Source of the DNA: Silene conica
Taxonomy: Eukaryota; Streptophyta; Magnoliopsida; Caryophyllales; Caryophyllaceae
Reading direction: 5' to 3'
NCBI GenBank assembly: GCA_029255685.2
Contig: CM055319.2
Coordinates: forward strand, 8,356,747-8,420,746
DNA length: 64,000 nt
Position numbers and translations under genes: made by a program. Below, in pieces: positions 20,968 through 41,500 of this stretch. The notes beneath the pieces were generated by a model. It had not been told where the DNA came from and did not search any database. It saw nothing but the letters and a program-made list of their open reading frames with translations. Position 1 is the first letter of the stretch. Each line of letters opens with the position of its first letter.

Positions 20968-23900
20968 TTTTTCTCTTACAAGTTCTTGTAACAGACTTGT
21001 GAGAAAAAATGCTGTCTAAACTTTGAATTTTTGTATTAGGGGGTTTCTAATTTTGACTTGGGAAGGTCGTGCTCTTTTTGTGGAAGCCTTCACATAGAGG
21101 TGGATATGGCAAAGTTGACATCTATCTAACACCCAAATTTAACACTTAAATCTCGCAATATTGTGACGGGTTAATTACTATTCATGTTGTTAGATAAGAC
21201 AATCATTTGCTAGTACTAGGTACTCTACTTTTTCCTTATCTTCCCCACATGGTATTACTTAACCCGTCGCAAACTTGCGACGGAATGTCTGTCAGAAATA
21301 AGAATTTGTGTTTGAATTGAACCGACTCAGTATAATCCAATTCTTTTATTGTTTCATAATGATTATTATCTATAAATAATTTTATAATAGGTGATCAGAA
21401 AATGGTCCGAATCCCGAGATGACCCAACCAGAGTTGACTCAACCCCAGTTGAATCTCCCAATCACGAACCGAGCCCGTACTAATTGTCTTGTGTTTCCAA
21501 TTCGTCAAGTAGGAGTCGAATTGCTCAAATCTTTGAGTAAGTCTCTGATCCTTTTCACCCTTGATTAGTGTGAGACATAGGTATAGACGTATAGTTCATC
21601 GTTCTAGTAGCAACGACAAATTCAATGAACATTGCACATAATCCGTGTGCGAGTAACTAACCACATAAATATATGAATTCTTTGTCGCTCTACAAGTTTT
21701 CAAATAAAGTTCCATTTGACGGACGATTGATCATTAGGTGATTTTCTCTGATTAAGACTCATCCCAATAAAGTATCAACATAGTACTATATATGAAAAGA
21801 TAGAGAGAGCGGTTTTTTTTTTTTTTAGAAGTTCATCCTTAATTAGGGAGCGAGTTAGGGAATAAATCTCATTTTCATCATGAGTCGAAGCCTTACATGT
21901 CAGTAATAGTGGTTCCTAAAATATCATCGAAAACTGGTGCTACAACTCGGTTTGGTAGGCACCTGAAATCTGCCTAAGAGTGCTCCCAGAAGAGTGTATG
22001 TCAATCATCCCAATAGTCATAGTCGTTCCCTTCGAGGTTATTATAGTCAGGGAGGTAATCCTTTATCAAACATTTGTATATTTGTTTGCGGTTTGAACAT
22101 ATCATCACATCAACCTCGACAATGCTAAACGCGAAGAACTCTAGACCAAAAACTAAGGGGGCGTTTGGTTGGGGGTCTATAAGAAAGGGAAAGAGAAACA
22201 AATTTACTCATTCCTTTGTTGTTGTTTGTTTGATACAAACAAAGGGAATGAAATTACCTCCCTTACCCCTCAATCCATCTAATTTCTTGCCCCCCACCCC
22301 CTAAGGGTATGAGATTTGATTACCCTTGTTACCCTTCAACCACTTTCTTCACCTACCATCACACTTACAACTACCACCACAATAGCCACCACCAAACCAC
22401 AACCATGACGTCACCACCACCACCATCCCCAGCCCCCACCACTACCACCGCCATAACACCCCACTACTACCACCGTCGTGACACCCCACCAACATCACTG
22501 CCATGACACCCCACCATCATCACCGTCGTGATCACCATCATCACCGTCGTGATTACCACCATGACGCCACCGCCACCACCACCACCTCCACCGTCGTGAA
22601 ACCCTTACCACCATCACTGCCATGACACCCCACCACCATCACCGTCGTGACCACCGCCACCACCACCACCACCGCCATGACACTCCACCACCTCCACCAC
22701 CGCCGTGACACCTCCACCACCGCCGCCATGACACCTCCACCACCATCACTACCGCTAGTAGATAAGTGGTTGTTTGTGGTGGTGTGTGTTAGTGGTAGGA
22801 GTGAGTGTGAGTGGACCATTAGTTCTCTTTCTTAGAGTAACCAACACAACCAATTAAGTTTTAGGTAATTCTTTTTCCTTTCCCCCTCTCACCCTTTCTT
22901 ATTTCCTTTCTCTTTCCCTTTCTCTAACCAAACGCCCCCTAAATGGCTTCGCTAAAACGTATCACCCGATCTTGGTTAGAAAAAGCTGCATTAGCTTAAT
23001 GAGGGAAAGTTATCCTCAAACTCATTGCATCCTTTAGTTTTGTGACAATTTCTTAAGAAATTAAATAAATTCCTTTTCTGTACTCTTAACACTACCGATA
23101 AAAAATCGGTTAGATCGCTTTTGATCTAATCACAAACCGATCTTGGAATTTTTACAATTTACATGCTATAATTAACTGACGTGCGTGGATGGAGTAAACT
23201 CGAGTTAGGTGGCTCGACCAACTACCATAACGACAAGTGTTTAATGATCTACTCAAAATAAGTCTTCAAGTACTTTAAACGTTTTTTGTTTGAATACTTG
23301 TCCATTAACATCGACGTTCCCAAATCACTAGTTTCTCCAATCTCAAGGGTAATGCATATAGTATCACGATTTGCCTTGTTAATCATGAGTGAGGAGAATA
23401 TTCGTGACTTGGAAGCGCGCTCATGTCTCAGTTAGACTCGAAACAAAAATCAGCCAGAACTTGCTTAATATTCTTGACTTAGTTGTACCGAACATTCCGC
23501 AAATAACACCATATACGAAAAATAAATTTGTAATATAAGGCCTTTATGGTTATAATTTAAAAAGTAAGCATTTTTTTTATTTGTATGTGAATCACTCTTA
23601 TTATTTGGATAAAAATGGAATCATATCAAATTTAATGTTTGAAGTAAGAAACTTTACAACAAAATAATGATTACATTACGTTTTTATTAAAAACAATATA
23701 TGAAGCGTTAAAAATAATCATGCATTTAACGTATAAAAGGTACACAAATAATTATTAAATAAATATATCATTTAACCTGTATTTTAATCCCAGATCGACC
23801 TAAAGCCAATAAAAATCCTGTCCAAAAACAAAATACCTAATGTATCGTATCTAATTTGTTCTATTCCGTAACCTTTCGTTCCCGATTCACCTCGTTTTAC

Positions 23901-24998
23901 TCGTCTATAACCGAACATGTGTTCCTGTGTAGGACATACATATACGTCTTAAACAATAAAGTAAGTCAAATGGATAGATGAGACTAAAAACATAATGCCT
24001 AGAATATGACAAATCTTTGTCTCGTCTATATATACTGCATAACATTTGACCTGTCTACTTCTTAAGTACGGGCGACAAACTTAACCCACTCGAGTAACTT
24101 GACCTGACACTTGAACCGATGATCCGAACTTGACCCGTGATCCGAATTAACCGACTCAATATAACTCGGCCGAATATATTATTTATTATTGCAGACTAAT
24201 TATATTCATAAATAGTTTAAACACAAACTGACCCAATCCAACCGAACATAACCCATATTCTTACCAACTCTGGAAAATCTAACCCGATCCACAACCGATC
24301 CGATCTACAACCGATCTGATTCTCATTTTACAAGGACTCTATGATGATGTGTTTGAAGATTGAAGCTACATCACAAGTTCACTGTTCACGGGACTTTGAA
24401 ATCTACATCACTACAATTTCTCACCCTACTCATCTTTCTTCCTTTCTTTCTCAAAGATCCAACCTTTGTTTACCCACCACCATAAATTCAGCAAATTAGC
24501 AATAAAACACCAAAATTATTTCTGCCCACATATTTGTTCTTGTCTGTCCAAATAAATCCCACCTTTTTTTTTCTTAGATCCTTCTTTAATATCTTTTAAA
24601 ACTTTTTTTTATTATCTGCTAATCCTCAATAACAACACTTTCAACTTGTTCAAGTACTTCAATCTTCAACACTTAATCTTGTTTTATTTTGAACTAATCT
24701 ACTTGGATCTATAAATTTGAGTTCATATTTAATTATCTTTTTCTAATTTACAAAAAGGTTTGGGTTCTTTACATTTCAGCTTAAAAGATTCTATCTTTGA
24801 GTTGGGTTTTGTGATAAATTAATTGGGTATTTTTTTTTCTTCACAAAATCATACTAAAGTTCACAACTTTTTTGATATTTGTGAATTATTTGAGTATCTT
24901 TTATCTGGGTTTAATTGTTATTAAGAATTATCAGTTGGGTTTATTTTTTTTATTGATTAATTTGGATCAAGGAGCTCTTTTGATGCTTTGTGGCAAAA
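20968..24998. other. 4-kb divergent intergenic region with one large MITE; no gene seen
   Basis: It separates the DnaJ-like gene (minus) from the MAP kinase gene (plus), so it must hold both promoters. No conserved ORF is seen. It contains the MITE at 22157-22939. The last 500 bp or so before 24999 is T-rich and probably 5' leader sequence of the kinase gene. Confidence 0.6.
22157..22939. mobile_element. Harbinger-type MITE with an internal CCACCA minisatellite (783 bp)
   Basis: Ends are perfect GGGGGCGTTTGGTT and AACCAAACGCCCCC, flanked by TAA on both sides (22154-22156 and 22940-22942). The centre (about 22345-22760) is a degenerate CCACCACC/GCCATGACACC repeat that opens proline/threonine-rich frames on both strands. 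Those frames are repeat by-products. Confidence 0.85.
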
Positions 24999-32579
<7,581 letters not shown>

Positions 32580-34560
32580 TGATTAAGTATGAGCTTGCAG
32601 TTTGTGGCAAGCAATTGTGTTTGGGAGTTGACGGGTGGATACACGAGGCGGGACTCATGATAACAGGTCTGTTGGAGACTCTGATGCTTAGAAGCTGCAA
32701 TTTCCGATTATCTATTTGGTGCAATACGGTGCTTTCCAAATAGACTCCAAGTTGTTGCACGGCAAGTTGATCCGAATAAATAGAGACGTTTTATGGATGG
32801 GACAATATTGCAGGGAATCCGAGTTAGTCTCGAGAACCAAACCATCCATTTCCTGAAATGAGTTGCTAATGCCAAAAATGGACTCCGGCTTAATTGTTAT
32901 TCACATAATGCTAGTGTACGCTGTTTAAGTCTGACTTGTGTTGTATTTTATGGTTGCATAATGTAATAATAAATACTGTGTTTCTTACTTCCAACCCAAC
33001 CTGAGAAGATTGTGAAAGCATAACACTACAATTTGAATACTCTGCAATTTTCTCTTACACGTTCCATGCTCTGCGCCTTCTAAATCAGAAGGTGCACACA
33101 CAGATTAGCTGTTGCATTCTTTACTATCATAGATACTCCGTATGAGTTCCACTTCGCGACAAAAAATGAAAGGTAACGAGTCTTGCATACATGCTCCATG
33201 CAACCTGATTAAAAAGAAAGTGTAAACTATTTGCAGAAACAACTCTGAGAATTTGTGTTGACTGAATTCACTTACCCCAAAAGAAGAGTGCCGTAGAAAT
33301 TCATATTTATCTGAGTTCATATTGAATCTCATGTTATCCAATAATCTTGGTTAATTAAAGATGGGATCTAAATAAATGGATTCTAATGATGTTTACAACT
33401 AATATTGTTTGATTCTCTCCAATTCTCTCTCTAAAGAAAACCTAAACCCTAATTCAACATCTTGGGGGCTGCCGTCTACCTTTTTTGGTGGAGGTAAGCC
33501 CCAAATTTTCGTTTCGTTCTTCTTTAATTTTTTTACGCTAATAACCTCTTGTCTCTCCTTTATTGGAGACTTGTTCTCACCTTTGTGTGAGTTTTGTTCT
33601 CAACTTTTGGTGGGTTTTGTCATCACCTTTTGGTGAGATTTTCCCCTCTATTTGAGAGGTTCAAGAATTAAGTGGAAGATCGGCGCCTTCATTGTTGATC
33701 CTATGGAGATAAAACTGCTATCAGATTGCTCGCTAAAACTTTTTGGTCAAAAGAACTCGATTTTTGTCAATGCTTTAGAAAATTTGGAGACTCCTGTGAA
33801 AAGCCGCAGAAGGCGATATGTTAGAGGATGTGCAGAAGCGTCTCATGAGCCCATCAAGTTTAAAAATTTTCTGTTGATCGAGAATTTAGTTTATTTGATT
33901 TTAAATGAAACGATTTTTCCCTTCAAAAAACTAATATTGTTTGATCTCTTCATCTTAACTCTAGAGAAAGGAATAAACTTTTTTTTATCAACAGTTTAGT
34001 CGTTTATTAAAAATTACCCACGACAAGGATCAATCACAGTTGTCGGAAAAAAAACTTCTTATTCAAAGTTGATATATCCGTCCTAAATAATAAAACACAT
34101 TAAATAGATCGATGAGACAAAAAGCAAAATGTGGATGTGGAGGATTATACAACCAGATGTATACATCGTTCGAGCTTTATAACAAAGAATTTGAGCTTAT
34201 ATATATATATATATATATATTTTACGAGCTTTATTGAAAAAAATATGAGCGTCTTCACAAAAAATTGTAAATCAAAACATTATATTAACACTCAAAAATA
34301 ATACGTATAAAATACAAAATTTTTAATTTTAACCCTAAAAACTAAAAGTGCATGACAAAATTGTTAAAACTAAAAAAAATTGCATATAACCTCAATTAGA
34401 TTTATATTAAATGTATGATGGCCATATACATGTGATGTATAATCCTAAACTATGGACCGACTCCAAACGGATACGACCTTCTTAAACGAGACCGACTCCA
34501 GAAGTGGTGAGCTTATTACTAACCCGCATGTTTCCAGAGTTCATCTCAATCTCTATCTTC
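32580..34560. other. intergenic region between MPK16 and the PPR gene; no gene seen
   Basis: The first 400 bp or so is likely the MPK16 3' UTR. A retroposed fragment sits at 33414-33928. An (AT)n run lies at about 34199-34220. From about 33950 the sequence is AT-rich with no coding signal. Confidence 0.6.
33414..33928 (+). mobile_element. retroposed sequence (515 bp) with 17-bp target duplication
   Basis: AACTAATATTGTTTGAT is present at 33397-33413 and 33929-33945, and a short A run ends the insert. The insert begins TCTCCAATTCTCTCTCTAAAG, followed by CCTAAACCCTAATTC, which looks like a plant 5' leader. A series of small hairpins comes next (33555-33660). A frame from about 33652 has no family I recognise. 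It could be a rearranged LINE leader or a retroposed transcript. Confidence 0.75.
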
Positions 34561-37500
34561 ATGGCATGTTCCCCAGCTCACTTCCTCTCAGTCCCTTTTC
34601 TCAACAACAACCATCATTGCCTCTCCAAATTCATCTCAAAACCCACAAATTCCCAATCACTTAAACCCCAATTCATACCCCTTTCAACACAAATTTCCCA
34701 AAATGTAGAAACGCAAGAGAGCAAAGAGGTACCTACATTTAAATGGATTGAAATAAAGCAAGATAATATGTCAGAATCACAGAAAGATGTAATATCAAGA
34801 TTGCCCAAAACAATGGAGAAAAGATGCAAGGCTTTGATGAGACAGATAATCTGTTTTGATCCTGATAAAGGTTGTTTGTCTGATTTGTTGTCTGCTTGGG
34901 TCAAGATTATGAAACCTATTAGGGCTGATTGGCTTGCTGTTCTTAAGGAATTGAAGTTTTTGGATCATCCTTTCTTACTTGAGGTGATTTTAATCTTATT
35001 ACTATTACTATCGCCTTTTGTTTATTCATTTTGTTGGTCTGTTTGATTGGTTTATCAGTTTATCAGTTTTGTTGATGTTATTTTAGTTGGATCATTTCTA
35101 GAATGACACTAGTTTTAGAATCGCATTTGAGTAAAACCGTTTTATACAAGAATTTGTGTTTTGTGCGTGTTCTCTTTGGGTAGTTAAGACTACGTTTATA
35201 GCTAGGTCTAACAAGGGTAGGTCTTGAATAAGGATACAAATTAATTAAAATAGAAAAGTAAGTAAAATAAGTTATAGGAACTAGTTCCGTTCCACATAGC
35301 CATTGGGCCTGTTGGAACATGCTTAGGAACTTGGTATTAGCCAGGTTTGATAAAATAACAAAATCATGAACTAGGTCTAGTAAGCAGGTTAAGAAGTATA
35401 TATTAGTATTTTAATACAGGAACTCGGTCTAGATAGGGCTGTATGAACGACTGCTAAAGATGGTCTAAAAGGCAATTTAATGGGTTGACCCTTCCAAGTT
35501 TGACTTTTTTATTCGCAGGAGTCAGAAATCGGAATCGAATGACCACTTATTTAAGAGATGAAAACCTTATCACTCACATCAGCCAACGTGTGAGTTTATG
35601 ATTACTTTAATTCATGGGTTTCATGATTACTTTCATGGGTTTCATGATTACTTTCATTTTGTATGCTTACGCCGCAGGACGGTTTTATTCTATAATTTGT
35701 ATCAGTTCAGTATTACATTGTACATTGTACATTGTTTTGAGATTAGTTTTTCTGTAATACGGTTGTTTTATATTAATATTCCCCGTGAATGTAAAAAAGT
35801 AGTTACTAAAAGAACCCGTTTTGCATTGCACGAGTATTTGGATTGGTAAGTAGTTTTTGTAGTATGAATCATAAATGAGATGATTTATGAAACCCTTTAA
35901 TTAGATTGCATTAAGTTCATGCATGCGTTGAAGAATCATATGCATTGACTTCATTTGATCAGATTGAGATTCATAGAATCATAGGATATTGTTGTTAATT
36001 AATAAAGTTAACTTCTTTTGGTCTGATTTAGAAAAGATTCAATCTTTTAAACACAGGTTAATTTAAATTACGAGTAATCGGTTCGATTTTTGTTTTACTC
36101 AACATTGGTAAGGAAGATTCATGGTGATATGCAATTAGTCTCTTGTACAACGGTTTTACACAATTTATCGAGTTTTTGATCCCTTGTTGTGTTGATGTGG
36201 GGGAGATGGTGTAGTTGGGTAGATTAAGTAGTAAATTGGGATTGATTTTAGGATTTTGATTCCTTAATAAAATTCTACAGGAATTACGAATAGTCCCGTA
36301 ACTGACTCGATCATGAAATGTGCATGACATGTTTGATGTACATCACCCATATCGTCCGTAAACTGATATGGTTTTATGAGTGGCACTGCTTGCTAATTAT
36401 GCAAAGGGTGATGTTGAATACGGAGCAATTGACATTTCTTGGTGAATCTGCCATTCTTGGATAGCTATAATAGAATACATTATATTGGCCTTAGCACTAG
36501 TTCACAGACCGGTGTTGGGGTCGGTCAAGCACGTGAATTGCTTATTCATTCCCTCTTCAATCTGAATTCTAACTGATTTTCACATCTTTATTGTGAAAAT
36601 GCCATTAGATTTGTCTATGTATTGCTTTTGTGTTTTTCTTTTTTTCGTGGGTTCACAATGGCGAACCTGTACAATTATGATATACTGTATGTTCTTTAGT
36701 TTGAATTTCCTCCTAGGAGTTGTGCTTTGAGGGGTAAGCCTATTTGCGTTTGCCAGTCATGTCCCAGCTTAACCTTTCATTATTAGGGAGTATTGATTTG
36801 CTAGACAAAAATGGCAACGACAACAACAACAGCAATAATCACCTCATTGTCTTAATGGTTCCGTGTCTACAGCGAGATAGGGGTAAGATGTACGCAGCAA
36901 TATGCCTGAGATGAGTGTTGAATTGTATGCCTAAGATAGGGGTAAGGGAACATAAAGGAAAACGAGAAAAGAGGATATCTTTAAACTTGTTTTTGGAGCT
37001 AATATCCAATTGTCTTTCTAGATTTCAGGCCTTGCGCTTTTGGAAGAATCGTTTGAAGGTAATATTCGCGATTACACCAAGATGATTCATCACTACGCAA
37101 AGTTGGAGAGACTTCAAGATGCAGAAAACGTACTGCTAGCTATGAATAAAAGAGGCCTAACATGTGACCAAGTCACATTGACCACAATGATTCACATGTA
37201 TAGCAAAGCCGGCCATTTTAAGCTGGCTGAAGAAGCATTTGAAGAAATGAAGCTTCTCGGCGAGCCACTAGATAAAAGATCATATGGTTCTATGATCATG
37301 GCTTACATCAGGGCGGGGATGCCTCGCAAAGGGGAAGATTTAATGAAAGAAATGGAGTTTCTAGAAATCTACGCAGGCAGAGAAGTTTACAAAGCATTGT
37401 TGAGAACTTACTCTATGGAGGGTGACGCTAAAGGAGCTCAAAGGGTTTTTGATACACTCCAAGTTGCTGGCATTATTCCCGACATTAAGCTGTGTGGACT

Positions 37501-37798
37501 TCTGATAAACGCGTACCATTTGGCTGGTGAAAGCCAAAACGCCCGTGTTGCATTTGACAATATGAGAAAGGCTGGTATTGAGCCTAACGATAAATGTGTA
37601 GCGCTTTTGTTGGCAACTTATGAGAAAGAAAACAGGCTAAACACAGCTCTGGACTTGCTATTGTCTTTAGAGAAAGAAGGCATATTAGTTGGCAAAGAAG
37701 CTTCTCAAGTCTTAGTCGAATGGTTTCGTAGGTTAGGTGTAGTCGAGGATGTGGCACATGTCTTGAGAGAATGTGTCGCCAATGTACCTGCTTCTTGA
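34561..37798 (+). CDS. P-class pentatricopeptide repeat (PPR) protein, about 399 aa, 2 exons
   Basis: The model is join(34561..34983, 37022..37798). The ATG at 34561 gives MACSPAHFLSVPFLNNNHH, a plausible organelle transit peptide; an in-frame upstream ATG at 34528 and an upstream extension exist but look less natural. The intron is 2038 bp, phase 0, GT-AG. The acceptor ends at 37021; a nearby TTTCAG at 37027 would put the reading out of frame. Exon 2 holds about six 35-residue PPR units, for example RDYTKMIHHYAKLERLQDAE, LTTMIHMYSKAGHFKLAEEA, SYGSMIMAYIRAGMPRKGE and LCGLLINAYHLAGESQNARV. It probably binds a specific RNA in chloroplast or mitochondrion. It resembles the Arabidopsis At1g01970 type from memory (not checked). 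Confidence 0.87.
35604..35660 (+). repeat. short tandem repeat in the PPR intron
   Basis: A 21-bp unit (TTCATGGGTTTCATGATTAC plus T) occurs about 2.5 times. Confidence 0.7.
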
Positions 37799-38575
37799 AG
37801 ATCTTGGTGATGCCGAACTGACCCACAAGCTGTAGCATGATGCTTTGCTTTGTTATTTGTATCAAACGACAACGATACTAAAGAATCACTATCCGGTGCT
37901 ACTGTTGTTGCATTAGTAAGTATATTATCTCCGTTTATGAAATAGTCTTACATACGAGATTAACCAAATCCCTAACATTTCTCATTTGATAATTAGAGTG
38001 AATGAATTATGTCTTTTTTAAGTTCCGAGAATTCAATTCGCAATTCTTTGCAGGTAAATCTTCATTCTAACCTTGGTCTTAGTTCTGTGCAGATGCTTCT
38101 TACAATACCATTATACTGAGATGGGAAATCAATAACTGTATCCCGCCAAGGCTAGAAAGATACCAGCACGATGCTACCAAAACGCCTTTTAAGCCGTTGC
38201 ATGCCAGCCTAAAGATGAAAACTGTTCGCTATTTTTTTTGCGGTCGAGGAAATATATGTTGTTTGTACGAGATCAAATCAATCCGATGTCATTTTCTGTT
38301 TAGCAACAACAATACTTTGTTTACTGGAAAGTGCATCAGTAGATAAAATAACAAATTAATTGGTCTAAACATCGAGCATATACAATTTCACATTCAAGTT
38401 CCAGCACCTGAGAATCCAAGCCGAAAGACTAGACGGTTAACACTATAGTAGTACTCCGTATTAGGTTTCAAAGATTACCTTGACATTATCTAACTGGTAA
38501 TTCTTACATGTACTAGATAGAACCCCAGAAAGTAATGTCTAAAAACCTAATTATAAATTTGGAAAAATTATGGAG
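37799..38575. other. 777-bp convergent gap between the PPR and BPM genes
   Basis: The two genes point toward each other, so this stretch holds both 3' UTRs and poly(A) sites. Nothing else is recognised apart from one TACTCCGTAT word at 38452. Confidence 0.6.
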
Positions 38576-41500
38576 TCAGTATAATCTCTGCTTCACTCTT
38601 CTACCATTTATGTCACCACCATCAATCATACTACTTCCATTTATGTATATGGAAGACGATTTTGAATGCTCGGTCAATCTTGCTACACAATGCAGTAGTT
38701 CGGAAATGACTGATGGGCAGCTTGCTTTCAGATACTCAAACCCATCCGTTTGCATCACAGCTGAAACACAACATTACTCATTTCAGTAAAAGCTGATTAG
38801 TAAAAGAAATTTACAATGCAGATGCAGGCATTCCCCTAACTAAAACTTTCTCAAGCGAATCTTGGTGCGGAACCATCTCATAGCTACATAACTAAAAGAA
38901 AAATGTATATAAAGATTTGTGCTGGTCTCACGAGTCACGTCTCGACCAAAACTCACGGGCACAGAAAAGTCTGTGCTTAAAAAGTAGTGTGTAACAATTG
39001 ATCCAATTGTTAGTGGCATGCACAGTACATCTTTTGCTAAGAGAAGTATATATAAGTATAATTACGAGGAGACACAGGCACACAGCCACTATCATTTGTT
39101 TAGAATTTAGATAGACAACTATTTGCTACTCAAGTCATGAAAAATGAGTTCCCTCTGTTTATATGGATACAGCCTATCTTCTAAAACAAACAGTAAAAGA
39201 TTTCAGAAACACAGCAGAAAAAAAGTCCCGTGTACAATAATATCCTTCTTCAATTCTCTCTTCTAATATGACTTGGGTAGTGATCGGAAAATGTGGCAAT
39301 TAAAGTAGTTTCCAAAAAATGCATTTGGAAGTTATCAATAATCATCAAAACAAAGATATTTGGACGATATAAAAGAACATAGAAATTGCACGATTTAATA
39401 CGAATTTTACCTCTTAAATTTTCACGTAGTGCAATGAACTTTAGGCAATTCGATTTTAGTTGTACACAATGATGCTGTTCAGCCAGGGCTAAAGTTGTAG
39501 CAACAGTGTTTATTGCAATATCTTCACAGAGGTTAAACTCGCACAGAAGTTTAAGTCTTTCAAGTCCATAACGGTCTGCAGCAGCAAGCATATGCTGAGC
39601 CATTAAAGTTGAAACCCCTTTAGAATTCAAACCAGTAAGCTCATACATCTCTGGCAACTCATCCCAATATATGAAATGCAGTAAAGCCTGAGTCATACAA
39701 AAACGAATATTAGAAGTCAGAAAGACGACATTATCTATAGTTAACAGACAAATGAATCTACAGAACTGGAAACTAATCTGTTGGCTTACACTATTCTTGC
39801 AGCAAAAAACAGAGATGCTAAGCACCTAACAGACAAAGATATTGATTACTTACTTTAAATTTTCAAGATGAGCTTGCTATATTAGCTATGTTTCTCAGTC
39901 TAGGTAACAAGTATCCGACACACGTACATGTCAAGGTGCCGAACTTGGCTAATTTCTGAAAAATCACATGATATTGGTATAAAGTGAAGTGACCAAGTCT
40001 CATCCCGTGTTGGGTGTTGATTGTTAGACATGGGTATGTGAGACAATATGATGAGTGGGAGTAAGACAGGCCATAGGATATTAAGGCACCAAAGCCTGAT
40101 AAAAAACGAAGAGAAGCATATTCATTTTTCCTAAGGAAATAGTGGCACTCAACTGTGGAGTAGAACGAATGGATGGTTACTAGCTAGTGTATTAGCCATC
40201 CTGTATAATTGATTCAGGACAAGGGGGCCTCTGTAAGACACCTATTAAGAAGGTTCACCAAAATAAAGACATGTTTGTTGCACATCCTATCATAGGAAAG
40301 CTCAATGTGCAGACACTAATTGCTTCGTATTACTCACGCTTGTGAAGAAGTATCCGACATGAGTGAGTGTGAAGGTATCTGACTCAGCTATTGTGTGAAA
40401 TGTTCACATGTTTTTGGATTGAAAATGAAATGTCCAAGTGCAGAGTCATCACGGACAAGAGTAGAGGAAATAGAATCAAGAATTTGCGTGGAAAATGAGG
40501 TGACTTTTTTTTGTCTAAATGGTTTGCCTAGCTTTGTTCCATATAGTTTTTGACCTTTTTTTGTTGCCTTTTAAGAACTCTAGTTCAAAATGTTTCCTCA
40601 AATTTGATAATTTGATTTACTTTCAACGTTTTCTCACCAGTTTTTTTACTGTGTCATTAATATCCTACCTCACATATTAATGGTACCAACAATAGATTCC
40701 ATTAGACCGTTACCCAACGTCAAATCATTTTGAGACCAAAGCATAGAATGATAGCATGTTAGTGTGTATCTTTACCTACAAACACACAAGTCCTAGACCA
40801 TGCTACATTATAAGATACCTACAAGTAGGGGCGGATTTGGGGGGTGGATAGGGTAGGCAAGTGCCACCCCCCAACATAAAAATAAGAGTAATTATTGTAT
40901 ATAAGTTTCACAAAAATGGGTTGGGCTTAGTGGTTAAAAGTGTTTATGTGTTAGAAGTTTGGTGAGGTTTGAGGTTCAAATCTCATTAGAGGATTTTTTT
41001 TTTTTAAAAACTTGCTTTATTTCACCAAACTTCACTTTTTTTTTCTACTAATTACGGAAAGAAAAAAAATTTGCCCCCCCAAACCCGAAATCCTAGATCC
41101 GCCACTGCCTACAAGTTAAATTGAGTATGAAAGTCTGTAGAAAGTCTGTAGAACGTCAGTGTGTATTATTAAAGGTAAACCTGCTACTGACAAACATCCT
41201 GCTGCTCACGAAGCACTTAACCCCGGAAAAGGGAGGTCTATCAAACTAGACATTCCTATCAACTCTTGAGACTTTCAAGCAAGGTCAGAACATAGAAAGA
41301 GAGTAGAGATAGCACAAAGACGAGAAAACAACAAGACATCCAAAGAACATGGCCCAACTCACAGTACAAAGAACATAAATAAAATACAGTTAAGTCATAG
41401 AAACACACCTTGAAAACTGGAGCTTCCATGTCTTCAATCTTTATGAAATTCATACTTTTCTCCCTCATTGGGCCAAAAAGCTGTGCCTTGAACACAGGTG

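Noticed and set aside
22309..22835. Proline/threonine- and valine/tryptophan-rich ORFs
   Set aside because: By-products of the CCACCA minisatellite inside a MITE.
33652..33999. 115-codon ORF as a host gene
   Set aside because: It begins inside the retroposed insert and crosses its right target duplication into flanking DNA.
37584..37865. Antisense ORF over the PPR exon
   Set aside because: Shadow frame of a strongly conserved coding exon.
38535..38789. Plus-strand ORF over BPM exon 4
   Set aside because: The minus strand carries the conserved BPM C-terminus; this is its shadow.
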